A stretch of 64,000 bases of DNA, from NCBI GenBank assembly GCA_023455425.1, contig JAEYCM010000010.1, positions 124,001 to 188,000 of the forward strand, given 5' to 3'. Numbering within the stretch: the stretch's first letter is position 1; each line of letters starts with the position of its first letter. This DNA comes from Bacillota bacterium. GTDB taxonomy: Bacteria > Bacillota > Clostridia > Christensenellales > CAG-138. Positions 7,474 through 15,780 of this stretch are shown here, piece after piece. The translations under genes and the position numbers were made by a program. The notes under the pieces were generated by a model. The model worked only from the letters and a program-made list of their open reading frames with translations. It did not search any database and was not told the DNA's origin.

Positions 7474-9543
7474 TCAACCTTTTATTTCTGATAGAGTCTC
7501 CCCGGAGGCAACCGCATACAGTTCACGGTAAAGCTCTTCCTGCATAAAGGTCCACATGCCGTTGCCCGACTGCATGCAGGGCCTGCCATCCTGAAGAAAC
7601 ACATAGAACGTACTGATAGGCTCACCTTCAACGATGCTGGTAGATATCTCAATGCGGTCCTCAAACGTTTCCACATCCACCGCGGGCCAGGCGGCGGAAC
7701 GGATCATATGGTCCATGATAACGCGCCGAGCCAGATCCTGATAATCCCGATCATCGGCTATAGCAACGGCGCGCGCGGCTTTCCCATCCTTTATCAGAAC
7801 GATGGACTGTTCCTGCGCGGCGTCCGGCGACAGGGTGGAAGAAGGCGCGGGCGGTACGCTTGCCGACGGAGCAGGGGGAGGCGAAAGGGGCGATGCCGCA
7901 TCCGAAGAGGGGAGCAGGATATCGCGTTCCGCTTCCAGTTCCGCCAAGTCCTTGGTGGAAAACACACATTTAAACAGATAGGCATATTCGTACTTTGCAA
8001 TGTAATCCGGGTTTTCCATAAGGAACTGGCAATCATAAGAGCGGATGAGGTCCCCGGTGGCAAAAGCCACAGCCCCTAAAATGACAGGCTCAGCCGCAGC
8101 TACCGGCCAGGTTGCGCTCTCCCTGCCAGAATAAAGATATGACTTGCTGGAGGTAGGATCTATATTCTCGTAAATCCGGATAGGCCAGGTCCCTTCTTCT
8201 TTGCCGGAAAAGAGGAAGGTTGCCGCGCTGGAGCCGGCATTAAAATCCGGAGGCAACTCCGCGGAAAATCCAACGCCCGCGCCGGAAGGGTCAAGAACCG
8301 TCCACTCTATCCCGCGTGTGATGCCTGTAATAGGGAATTCCTGCTGATTCACGGGGAGAATATATCCAACAGAGAATTCATGGGAAAACGTGATATCCCC
8401 TTTCCGCTTATCCACGGGGAGAATATAGTCCCCCCATGCGCCCTGATAAACGCCCCCACGCCAGCCTTCCACATACAGCCGCGCGCTTTTGACGGAAGGG
8501 TCCACATGGTAGCTATAGCGATAGACTGTATCTTCGGGCAGCGTGGAAAGCGTTTCACGCTCGGCCTGCGTGATCGGTGTTTCGGTAATGGTATTCACCG
8601 GCAGGGCGGGGGAGAGCGGGTTTAAAAGCAGCAGAACCGCGGCGGCGGCCGCAAGCGCAATGCCCGCAACTGCGATCAAAAATACAGGCTTTTTGTATTG
8701 AAGCACATTGCGGATGCGAAGTCTCGTGTTGCTTTCCCCAAACGCCAGGGGCGCGACGAGTGTCCCGCATGAAACGGAAACCGATAAAAGCGTTCTCGAA
8801 TACGTCTGCCGGATATCCTCCCCGGCGCTTTTTAGTACCCGCTCATCGCAGGAAAGCTCCATATCCTGCCCAAAGCAATGGTACGCGATGTAGACGAGCG
8901 GGTTGAACCAGTGGAGGGCGAGCACAAGGAAGGAGAGCGGCTTCCACAGGTGGTCGAGCCGCCTTACGTGCATGCGCTCATGCAGCAGCACATGCGAAAG
9001 TTCCTCCGGACTTAGCCCGCACGGCACATAGATTTTAGGCCGGAATATGCCATATACGAACGCCGTGCCGATCCGGTCGCTTTCATATACGCCTGGCTCC
9101 ACCAGCGTAGAAAACCGGATGCGCCGATAAAACCGCAGCGTGGAACAAAGCGCATAGATAAGCATACCGCCCATTCCCAAAGCCCAAATCCAGCCCCAAA
9201 TCCATAGCGCAATCTGCGCCGGGTTGGCAGAGGCGTAAGGCGTGGGGGCCATACTTTCTGCAAGCGCGGGGTTGACTGTAGAGTTGAGTACGGCAAACCC
9301 TGTGTGGATTTCCGGCGTTTGGGCGGTCAGGAATTCCTGTGGCAGCGGTTCCACGCTGGGAAGCAGCGCCAGCGCGCTTTCCATGGAAAACGGGCACACC
9401 AGGCGGAAGAGGACAACGCCCCACAGCGCATAGGAAATCCATTTGGGACCCTTTTTCAAAAACATGCGCAGCAGCAGCACGGCAAGGATGACGATTCCGC
9501 CCGTGTAGCTGATGTTGAGGATGACCCGGAATACTTGCTCCAT
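7474..9543 (-). CDS. M56-family (BlaR1-like) membrane metalloprotease sensor
   Basis: 689 residues. The N-terminal half has four membrane segments and the zinc protease motif HERMH within LLHERMHVRRLDHLW, with the downstream DMELSCDE that completes the site. In BlaR1/MecR1 this protease is activated by an outside signal and causes cleavage of the paired repressor. The extracytoplasmic C-terminal part (from about 330) is not a penicillin-binding domain: I see no SxxK-SxN-KTG set. It is a Ser/Pro-rich region with beta-rich segments, so the signal is probably not a beta-lactam. The ATG follows the stop of the BlaI-type repressor gene directly, which implies co-translation. Confidence 0.85.
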   Translation of the reverse strand: MEQVFRVILNISYTGGIVILAVLLLRMFLKKGPKWISYALWGVVLFRLVCPFSMESALALLPSVEPLPQEFLTAQTPEIHTGFAVLNSTVNPALAESMAPTPYASANPAQIALWIWGWIWALGMGGMLIYALCSTLRFYRRIRFSTLVEPGVYESDRIGTAFVYGIFRPKIYVPCGLSPEELSHVLLHERMHVRRLDHLWKPLSFLVLALHWFNPLVYIAYHCFGQDMELSCDERVLKSAGEDIRQTYSRTLLSVSVSCGTLVAPLAFGESNTRLRIRNVLQYKKPVFLIAVAGIALAAAAAVLLLLNPLSPALPVNTITETPITQAERETLSTLPEDTVYRYSYHVDPSVKSARLYVEGWRGGVYQGAWGDYILPVDKRKGDITFSHEFSVGYILPVNQQEFPITGITRGIEWTVLDPSGAGVGFSAELPPDFNAGSSAATFLFSGKEEGTWPIRIYENIDPTSSKSYLYSGRESATWPVAAAEPVILGAVAFATGDLIRSYDCQFLMENPDYIAKYEYAYLFKCVFSTKDLAELEAERDILLPSSDAASPLSPPPAPSASVPPAPSSTLSPDAAQEQSIVLIKDGKAARAVAIADDRDYQDLARRVIMDHMIRSAAWPAVDVETFEDRIEISTSIVEGEPISTFYVFLQDGRPCMQSGNGMWTFMQEELYRELYAVASGETLSEIKG

Positions 9544-9900
9544 CTAGCGCTCCGCCTCCTCGATCATGTGTTTTAGCTCCAAAGCTTCTTCTGCGGTCAG
9601 CCGCCGGTCCTTGAGATACGCGGCAAGAAAAGCGGGGATGGATCCGGAATAGCTTTTTTCAATCAGTTCCTCGCCTTCCTGCCGGGCCACCTCCTCCCGC
9701 GTCACACAGGAGCGCACCGTTGCGTTCTCGTTTATGACAAAGCCACGTTCCGCGAGCCGTCTGATCATGTTGTAGGTGGTGGATTTTTTCCAGCCCAAAG
9801 CGGAAAGGGTCAGCCTGCTCAATTCCGTGGAGTTGACAGGCTCCGCCTCCCAGATGATGTTCAAAAACCGCCGCTCGGCGTCAAACAGCTTATGGTCCAT
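9544..9900 (-). CDS. BlaI/MecI/CopY-family transcriptional repressor
   Basis: 118 residues, the normal length for BlaI. A winged helix spans about 5-75 (RRFLNIIWEAEPVNSTELS, KKSTTYNMIRRLAERGFV). It is followed by a helical dimerisation tail that includes the usual protease-sensitive region. It probably represses its own operon and that of the M56 sensor by binding the palindromes just upstream. GGGGAGG lies 7 bases before the ATG. No beta-lactamase gene is next to it; the regulated target beyond the operon itself is unknown. Confidence 0.92.
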   Translation of the reverse strand: MDHKLFDAERRFLNIIWEAEPVNSTELSRLTLSALGWKKSTTYNMIRRLAERGFVINENATVRSCVTREEVARQEGEELIEKSYSGSIPAFLAAYLKDRRLTAEEALELKHMIEEAER

Positions 9901-9913
9901 AGCAGCCTCCCCA

Positions 9914-9956
9914 ATAGGTTTGTTTCGTTAAACCTAGTTTAACACGACAAACCTAT
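9914..9956. promoter_or_regulatory. Palindromic operator of the BlaI-type repressor
   Basis: A nested dyad centred on 9935: outer arms ATAGGTTTGT/ACAAACCTAT and inner arms GTTAAAC/GTTTAAC. Each half is itself a dyad (AGGTTT and AAACCT at 9916-9935; AGTTT and AAACCT at 9936-9954), which suggests two repressor dimers side by side. It covers the promoter and ends 14 bases before the repressor start codon. Confidence 0.8.
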
Positions 9957-9964
9957 CGGCGCAA
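9936..9964 (-). promoter_or_regulatory. Promoter of the blaI-M56 operon
   Basis: On the minus strand TTGCGC (9959-9964) and TAAACT (9936-9941) are separated by 17 bases. The -10 box lies inside the operator, as expected for repression by occlusion. Confidence 0.55.
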
Positions 9965-10070
9965 TAGCGATGTAGAACAAATGGCATGTCGGAAGCCAAG
10001 CGGAGAAAAGGGTTGCGTTTCCCACACCGGCGGGATACTATAATTGGAAGAAAATTGGAAGGATGCAGCA

Positions 10071-10622
10071 ATGGCAATTGAGACGGACAGGCTAACGATC
10101 AGGCGTTTTCGCGGGGAGGATTGGGAGGATCTACATGCCTATCTTTCCGATCCCGATGTGTTGCGTTTTGAACCGTACACGCCTTTTGACGCGGAACAGT
10201 GTAAGCTTGAAGCAAAAAGGCGGGCGACGGACGAGGCTTTTTGGGCAGTCTGCTTAAAAGAAAACGGCAGGCTGATCGGAAACCTCTATTTTTCCGGGCA
10301 GGCGGAAAAAACATGGGAGCTTGGCTTTGTATTCCATGCTTCCTATCAGGGAAAAGGCTATGCGTTGGAAAGCGCGCGGGCGCTGATTGATCATGCTTTC
10401 CTGAAATGGAACATGCGGCGCGTCATCGCGCTGTGCAACCCGAAAAACGAAAAATCATGGAGGTTGCTTGAGCGCTTGGGTATGCGGCGCGAAGGGCATT
10501 TGATACAAAACGTCTCATTCCATAAGGATGAGTCCGGCAACCCGATTTATACGGATACCTATGAATACGGGCTGCTGCGCGAAGAATGGGAGCGGTGCGC
10601 TCGAGATCGGAGACTATCATAA
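10071..10622 (+). CDS. GNAT-family N-acetyltransferase (RimJ/RimL-like)
   Basis: 183 residues with the GNAT fold. ETDRLTIRRFRGEDWEDLHAY opens the domain, ELGFVFHASYQGKGYALESA at about 98-117 is the acetyl-CoA binding motif (Q/R-x-x-G-x-G/A variant), and SWRLLERLGMRREGHL is the typical final motif. It transfers acetyl from acetyl-CoA to an amino group; the substrate (a protein N terminus or small molecule) cannot be predicted. The ATG at 10071 has GGAAGGA 7 bases upstream, so the longer reading from a TTG at 10044 is not preferred. The gene stands alone. Confidence 0.88.
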   Translation: MAIETDRLTIRRFRGEDWEDLHAYLSDPDVLRFEPYTPFDAEQCKLEAKRRATDEAFWAVCLKENGRLIGNLYFSGQAEKTWELGFVFHASYQGKGYALESARALIDHAFLKWNMRRVIALCNPKNEKSWRLLERLGMRREGHLIQNVSFHKDESGNPIYTDTYEYGLLREEWERCARDRRLS

Positions 10623-10649
10623 AAAAGCGGCCGCAGTATTTTGCGGCCG
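10621..10649 (-). terminator. Terminator of the cheC-cheD-cheY-cheA-HD-GYP operon
   Basis: On the minus strand the stem CGGCCGCA/TGCGGCCG is followed by CTTTTTTAT. It lies between the convergent acetyltransferase and HD-GYP genes. Confidence 0.85.
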
Positions 10650-10671
10650 ATGCATGATCACTTTTATTTGC

Positions 10672-11745
10672 TTAGACATTGATGATTTCGCGTATGGTGA
10701 CGTGAAGCTTACTAAAATCCTGCGCCAGATTGATGTATTCATCCGTCGGTTTATTGTCCTGGATAATGCGCACGCGGGGCCTTAAGCAGTTGGTTTCAAA
10801 ATTGGTAACCACTACGGCAAGCTCTCCCGTACTCAGCCTTACGCAGGTACCGATGGGGTAGGGGGCGACGCGTTTGGTGAATGCGGATACGATATCCGGA
10901 TCAAACATGGTGTTGTAGCCGCACATAATGTACTCCACCGCGTCGGAAGGAAGCATGGCCCGGCGGTAAGGCCTGTCCGATATCAGCGCATCATATACGT
11001 CCGCAATACAGACAATGCGGCTAAAGAGGTTGATCTGCGAGCCGGAAAGACCGGACGGATAACCGGAACCGCCAAACTGCTCATGGTGCATCAAAGCCAC
11101 AAGGCGGGCGTCTTCGGGTATGCTCTTGTTTGCGCAGAGATAATTATAGCCCAAAAGGCTGTGCCGTTTGGCCTGGTCCAGTTCTTCCGGCGTCAGTTTA
11201 CCGGGCTTATTGATAATACGCTTGTCGATGAACACTTTGCCGATATCGTGCATCAGCGCGCCCAGCGTCAGGGTGTTGAGCGCCCGATAGGAAAGCCCCA
11301 GCACCGTTCCGATCACACAGGAAAGCACCGCGACGTTGATGCTGTGGCTGAACGTATAATCGTCATAGGTGCGGATATCCACGATGTTTACCATCATATT
11401 GCGGTTGTGCATGATCTCTTCCACCATATTGGAAATGACATCCCGCAGCCGGTCGGTGTTACTAAGTATCTTGCGTCCGCGGCTGTTTTCCGCTTCCACA
11501 AACATGGCGCGTACTTCCTGTTTGGCCCGCTGTTTGAGTTCGTCGCTGATGACGTGCGCAATCTGAATGTCAGAGGAGATGTCGTCATCGATATATACGC
11601 CCTGAAAGCCCAACTGGCGAATCTTTAAGATCAGGGATGCAGTGAGCGCCAACCCCTTGCGCAACAGCAGCCGGTTGCGGTCCAGTACCAGATTGTTGGC
11701 AAGTACCTGCCCGACGCGCAGGCAGTTTGAGGGGATGTATCTCAT
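10672..11745 (-). CDS. HD-GYP domain protein, probable cyclic-di-GMP phosphodiesterase
   Basis: 357 residues. The N-terminal 110 residues are of the DUF3391-like type seen in other HD-GYP proteins. The HD-GYP domain spans about 130-300. It shows the metal-binding HD in LMHDIGKVFI, then KRHSLLGYNYL, MHHEQFGGSGYPSGL with the GYP signature, and IVCIADVYDAL. These are the residues needed to hydrolyse c-di-GMP. A small extra domain follows (PIGTCVRLSTGELAVVV), also common in this family. The gene ends the cheC-cheD-cheY-cheA transcript, 93 bases after cheA, which links second-messenger turnover to chemotaxis and flagellar control. Confidence 0.92.
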   Translation of the reverse strand: MRYIPSNCLRVGQVLANNLVLDRNRLLLRKGLALTASLILKIRQLGFQGVYIDDDISSDIQIAHVISDELKQRAKQEVRAMFVEAENSRGRKILSNTDRLRDVISNMVEEIMHNRNMMVNIVDIRTYDDYTFSHSINVAVLSCVIGTVLGLSYRALNTLTLGALMHDIGKVFIDKRIINKPGKLTPEELDQAKRHSLLGYNYLCANKSIPEDARLVALMHHEQFGGSGYPSGLSGSQINLFSRIVCIADVYDALISDRPYRRAMLPSDAVEYIMCGYNTMFDPDIVSAFTKRVAPYPIGTCVRLSTGELAVVVTNFETNCLRPRVRIIQDNKPTDEYINLAQDFSKLHVTIREIINV

Positions 11746-11838
11746 ACCCAGTCTCCCTTAACTACATTCAAAAGCGGCAGGCAGGACAAAGGCTCACTGT
11801 CACATTCATCCCGGCCTGCCGCATATGTATTTCTCATT

Positions 11839-13833
11839 TTATTCCAACAATCCGGTTACGTCAAGAATAAGGCTCACGCTGCCGTCTCCAAGTATGGTGC
11901 AGCCCGATATGCCGTGCTGCCAGCCGAGAGAACGCGTGATATACGGGGGCAGCGGCTTGATGACGGTCTGCTGTTCGCCGATGAGGGCATCGACAAACAG
12001 GCAATAGCTGCGCCCATCGCCTTCAAGCATTACAAGTATACCGTCATGGAGCTCCGTCTGTGCGCCTTCTATTCCAAAGATACTGTGCAGCCGGACAATG
12101 GGGTAGCACTTGCCGCGGATGAGGATCATTTCGTTGCCGTCCGGATCCTTGAACATTTCTCCGGGAGCGGGCTTAAAGGATTTCGTAATGCTTAAAAGCG
12201 GCAGGATAAACACAGAGCCGCCTACGGAAACCTGCATGCCGGTGATGATAGCCAATGTCAGCGGGATACGGAACTGTACGCTCATACCGTGGCCGGGGAC
12301 GCTGTCCACCGAAATGGAGCCGCCCATTTTTTCCACGTTGCGCTGCACCACGTCCATGCCCACACCGCGCCCGGAAAACTCCGTGACCACCTGGTTGGTA
12401 GAAAAGCCCGGCGCAAATATGAGGGAATAAACTTCCTTATCCGTCATCTCGCTTTCCGGCTTCTTGATCAGGCCGACTTCTACGCCCTTTTTGAGAATCT
12501 TCTCGCGGTCGAGCCCCTGGCCGTCATCGGATACCACGACCAGCACCTCACCGCCGTTGTTGCGCGCGTCCACGGTGATCCGGCCCGTTTCAGGTTTGCC
12601 TTTTTGAAGCCGGACGGAAGGCTCCTCTATGCCGTGGTCGATGGCGTTGCGGATGATATGCATGAGCGGATCGCCAAGATTGTCGATGACGCTCTTATCC
12701 ATTTCCGTATCTTCACCGCTGATGAAAAGCTCCGCTTTCTTATCCGTCTTTTTGCAGATATCCCTTAAAATGCGCTCCAGGCGGTGGAATGTGGCGGATA
12801 TGGGGATCATACGGATGGACATCACGGTGTCCTGCAGCTCGTCGGTCAGCTTCTGAAGCTGATGGGACGCTTTTTCAAACGTTTCGATGCGCAGGTTTGC
12901 AACCTGAGGATTTTTGGTGACGGTGGTTTGTGCAATGACGATCTCACCCACAAGATCCATCAGCTTATCCAGCTTTTCAAGCCGGACGCTCATGTAATTC
13001 TGCTTCTGGTGGGCGTTCATCTGCTCCGCCGTCTGCCCGTTTGCTTCCGTATCGGCAAGCCTTGCCGCCTGTACGGCTTCCGGCTTTTCTATGAGTTCTT
13101 TTAGGGAGAACGATGCGATAAAGAAGTTCCCGGATATTTTTTCTTCCAACAGCTCCCGCGTGGAGGCAGAGACAATTGTCATGGAGAAACCGTGCTCTAT
13201 GATGTAATCTTCGCTGCCGTCCCGCAGAACGTCCGCCGGCACGGTGACAATAGAGCTGCAATACGGCTCGATGGATTTTATAATGCCGAACGCGCGGACA
13301 TTCTCCATCTTGCATCCTTTTTCAAACCTGACATTTACTTCATACCGTTTCTCGCCCGATCCGGCATCCGGCACAGCAGGCGCGGATGCGGCCACGGCGG
13401 GCGCATTCATGCCGACGGGTTCGCCCGCCGACCCATTTTTCAATTCTTTATGATAGTGCGCGATCTTGTCCAGCAGTTCCTTAGGATCCTTATCCGGAAG
13501 GATCCCGTCCTGAAGACGTTCGATTTCGTTTTTGAGAAAATCCTGTGCGGAAAACACAAGATCGCATACTTTGCGGTGGTCATAATGTTTCTCTTTGTTA
13601 TCCCGGATAAAAGAGAACAGGTCCTCCATCGCATGAGACAGGTGCGCGAGCCCATCGAAGCTCATCATGCCGCTGGAGCCTTTTACGGTATGCAGAATGC
13701 GGAAGATTGCGTCTACCTGTACCTCGCTGAAACGGTCTGCTTTTTCCGCAGTGAGCATGTGGGTTTCCAGTTGATCCAGTAATTGGAGGTTCTCAAAAAT
13801 GTATACCTCTAAAAGGGAGTCGGACTGGGACAT
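11839..13833 (-). CDS. cheA: Chemotaxis histidine kinase CheA
   Basis: 664 residues with all five CheA domains in order. P1 carries the phospho-accepting His48 in LHTVKGSSG. P2 is at about 150-235 (YEVNVRFEKGCKMENVRAF). P3, the dimerisation domain, contains RLEKLDKLMDLVGE. P4 has the ATP site (HIIRNAIDHGIE, DDGQGLD, GRGVGMDVV), and the C-terminal CheW-like P5 domain ends in the last 140 residues. CheA autophosphorylates when receptors signal through CheW and passes phosphate to CheY and CheB. It sits 47 bases after cheY in the leftward che operon. No receptor (MCP) gene lies in the window. Confidence 0.96.
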   Translation of the reverse strand: MSQSDSLLEVYIFENLQLLDQLETHMLTAEKADRFSEVQVDAIFRILHTVKGSSGMMSFDGLAHLSHAMEDLFSFIRDNKEKHYDHRKVCDLVFSAQDFLKNEIERLQDGILPDKDPKELLDKIAHYHKELKNGSAGEPVGMNAPAVAASAPAVPDAGSGEKRYEVNVRFEKGCKMENVRAFGIIKSIEPYCSSIVTVPADVLRDGSEDYIIEHGFSMTIVSASTRELLEEKISGNFFIASFSLKELIEKPEAVQAARLADTEANGQTAEQMNAHQKQNYMSVRLEKLDKLMDLVGEIVIAQTTVTKNPQVANLRIETFEKASHQLQKLTDELQDTVMSIRMIPISATFHRLERILRDICKKTDKKAELFISGEDTEMDKSVIDNLGDPLMHIIRNAIDHGIEEPSVRLQKGKPETGRITVDARNNGGEVLVVVSDDGQGLDREKILKKGVEVGLIKKPESEMTDKEVYSLIFAPGFSTNQVVTEFSGRGVGMDVVQRNVEKMGGSISVDSVPGHGMSVQFRIPLTLAIITGMQVSVGGSVFILPLLSITKSFKPAPGEMFKDPDGNEMILIRGKCYPIVRLHSIFGIEGAQTELHDGILVMLEGDGRSYCLFVDALIGEQQTVIKPLPPYITRSLGWQHGISGCTILGDGSVSLILDVTGLLE

Positions 13834-13880
13834 ACGGACACCTCTCTCCTAATATGCTCTTGCGTTCCGAAAAGGGAACG

Positions 13881-14237
13881 TTATTTGATGTTGTTGAGCG
13901 CGCCTACGATGACGTCTTCTTTAAACGGCTTTACAATAAAGCCCTTGGCGCCGGCAATAATGGCCTCGCGCACCATGGTTTCCTGGCCCATGGCGGATAC
14001 CATCACTACATTGGCGCGCGGCTGGAACGAAAGAATCTGTTTCAGGCTTGCAAGACCGTCCATCTCCGGCATGGTGATGTCCATGGTGACAATGTCCGGG
14101 CCGAGTTCTTTGAAGCGCTGCACGGCTACTTCGCCGTTTTCGGCCTCGCCGCAGACCTCATACCCGTGTTTTGTCAGGATATTCTTGATGGATATCCTCA
14201 TAAACGCTGCATCATCCACTACCAGTACTCTTTTCAT
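13881..14237 (-). CDS. cheY: Chemotaxis response regulator CheY
   Basis: 118 residues, a lone receiver domain. It has the acidic pair D8-D9 (VVDDAAFMR), the phospho-acceptor D53 in TMDITMPEMDG, Ser in VMVSAMG and K103 in IVKPFKED. Phosphorylated CheY binds the flagellar switch and controls rotation. In Firmicutes, CheC removes the phosphate, and cheC lies in the same operon. The separate gene at 25198 is CheB, not a second CheY. Confidence 0.95.
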   Translation of the reverse strand: MKRVLVVDDAAFMRISIKNILTKHGYEVCGEAENGEVAVQRFKELGPDIVTMDITMPEMDGLASLKQILSFQPRANVVMVSAMGQETMVREAIIAGAKGFIVKPFKEDVIVGALNNIK

Positions 14238-14307
14238 GTTGCTCCTCCTGCTGTAAAAGCAATTTCTTCTGTTTATACTTCGTAATACTAAACGATCCTC
14301 ATTTTAC

Positions 14308-14793
14308 TCAAACAATCTTTTCGGTTTTCGGCCAAGCGGTCCGTATGAGCAGAGCGCCCGTATCGCAGTCGAAAACGATCGTCCGCCCGACGTTGCCGCC
14401 CGTATCCTCGGCCAATATGGAAATGGACCGCTTTCTGAGCATCTCGCGGCACATCTCCACGTTTCGCTTTCCGACCTGCATGATATCGCTGCCGTTGTTT
14501 GCAAAGAACATGCTGGCCCCCCCGGCAAGCTTGGCCGTCAACAGATGCGGCACAGCTCCGTTTGCAGCCATCCGGCTTATGAGCTCGTCTATCGCGGTAT
14601 CGGCATACTTGGCCTTTTGAGCCAAAGGATCGTCCAGAGGCGATTTGGGCAACAGGACATGAGAAAGGCCGCCGACCTTATGTATTCTGTCGTACAGCAC
14701 GATTCCCACACAGGAGCCCAATCCGAGCGTTGTAAGTGTATCCGGCGCTTTTGCAAGCGCCATGTCTGCTATCCCGATGATTGTATTCGCCAT
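14308..14793 (-). CDS. cheD: Chemoreceptor glutamine deamidase CheD
   Basis: 161 residues. It has the catalytic Cys in LGLGSCVGIVLYD and the catalytic His in GGLSHVLLP, spaced as in the CheD family, plus GGASMFFANNGSDIMQVGKRN. CheD deamidates receptor glutamines and binds CheC to raise its CheY-P phosphatase activity. The ATG at 14793 lies one base after the cheC stop, consistent with coupled translation; a TTG three codons earlier is also possible. Confidence 0.95.
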   Translation of the reverse strand: MANTIIGIADMALAKAPDTLTTLGLGSCVGIVLYDRIHKVGGLSHVLLPKSPLDDPLAQKAKYADTAIDELISRMAANGAVPHLLTAKLAGGASMFFANNGSDIMQVGKRNVEMCREMLRKRSISILAEDTGGNVGRTIVFDCDTGALLIRTAWPKTEKIV

Positions 14794-14794
14794 A

Positions 14795-15403
14795 TTATGC
14801 AAGGCCCATCTTCTGCATCATTAAGGTCTGCGATTCGATATCGGGCATCAGAAAGAAGCGGCCGGACATGTATTTGTCGAAATCTACAAGCACCGTTTCA
14901 AGCATCAGTATCGTATCGCCGGAAGCTCCGTACATGACGGCGGGCAAATTCATCAGCGCGCCCGCCATGTCGATTACAAGGCCCGGTACGGAACAGTTAA
15001 TATAAAGGCCGGTCAGCGAGGCAATCGCATTGATATAGGAACCGCACAGGATATTTGCGATTTCCATCAGCGCGGAATGCTGCAGGTCCGAAGGGAAGGG
15101 GATGGTTTTATCGGCTTCCATGCCCAGCATTCCAATAAGTATGTCGGACATCACGATTGAATCTTCGAGCGGCTGCACAAAAAGTATGGCGCCGTTGATG
15201 TCGCCGGACATCTCCACCAGGGAGCCGGTCATGATCTGCTCTGCGTCTCCCAAGAGCGTCCCCATATCCTCCAGCGAGCAGAACCAGGCCTTGGGAACCC
15301 GGATATCGATCGGCCGGTTGAGCATATCGGCCAAAGCCGTAGCCGCGTTTGCCGCGCCGATGTTTTCCAGCTCCTTGAGAAAATCAAGCTGTATCTCGTT
15401 CAT
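14795..15403 (-). CDS. cheC: CheY-P phosphatase CheC
   Basis: 202 residues with the two-fold CheC repeat. The first active-site helix is FLKELENIGAANAATALADM and the second is SALMEIANILCGSYINAI, each with the Glu and Asn needed to remove phosphate from CheY-P. The ATG at 15403 matches the family start MNEIQLD. A GTG at 15427 lies directly in the ribosome-binding sequence AGGGAGGTG, so true initiation is uncertain; the distance from that site to the ATG is unusually long. First gene of the leftward che operon. Confidence 0.92.
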   Translation of the reverse strand: MNEIQLDFLKELENIGAANAATALADMLNRPIDIRVPKAWFCSLEDMGTLLGDAEQIMTGSLVEMSGDINGAILFVQPLEDSIVMSDILIGMLGMEADKTIPFPSDLQHSALMEIANILCGSYINAIASLTGLYINCSVPGLVIDMAGALMNLPAVMYGASGDTILMLETVLVDFDKYMSGRFFLMPDIESQTLMMQKMGLA

Positions 15404-15427
15404 TTCGCCAGGTTTTATGAAAAACAC

Positions 15428-15780
15428 CTCCCTGCCGCCCGGTCATTTCCATGGGCGTCTGCAGTCGTACGCAAGACGGCTGGCCTTGTTTTTGAGCATA
15501 GTACGGCCAGTGTTTCGCGTTGCTATGTTATATATCGTCATTTCATTCGGGAGCGTTAATGGTTCTTTATAAAAAGCGATACTTTTTGACGAAATTTGAA
15601 ACAAGTAAACGGAAGAACTCCGGTTTTTGAGGAAAAGCGCCTCATATTCCGGTCAAAAATGACGATACAGGTACCATCGGCGGCACATGTCCGGCAGGAC
15701 GCCAGAACAGGACAGTCGCGCCGTACTTCCATACAACGTTCAGGAAGGAGCCGGGAACATCTGTGACGGGAGGGACACAT
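15428..15780. other. Divergent intergenic region between cheC and the flagellar cluster
   Basis: About 350 bases with no convincing gene. It holds a likely sigma-28 promoter for the leftward che operon (separate entry). Rightward, a weak match (TCAT, 15 bases, GACGATAC at 15661) is possible for the EF-hand-like gene. GGGAGGG at 15768-15774 is the ribosome binding site of that gene. Confidence 0.5.
15532..15558 (-). promoter_or_regulatory. Probable sigma-28 promoter of the cheC-cheD-cheY-cheA operon
   Basis: On the minus strand TAAC, 15 bases, GACGATAT. The SigD/FliA consensus is TAAA, 15 bases, GCCGATAT, so 10 of 12 positions match with exact spacing. It lies about 130 bases upstream of cheC. 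Confidence 0.6.

Noticed and set aside
13192..13782. 196-codon plus-strand frame opposite cheA
   Set aside because: Shadow of the CheA P1-P2 coding region; the His/Phe/Cys-rich product has no family features or start signal.
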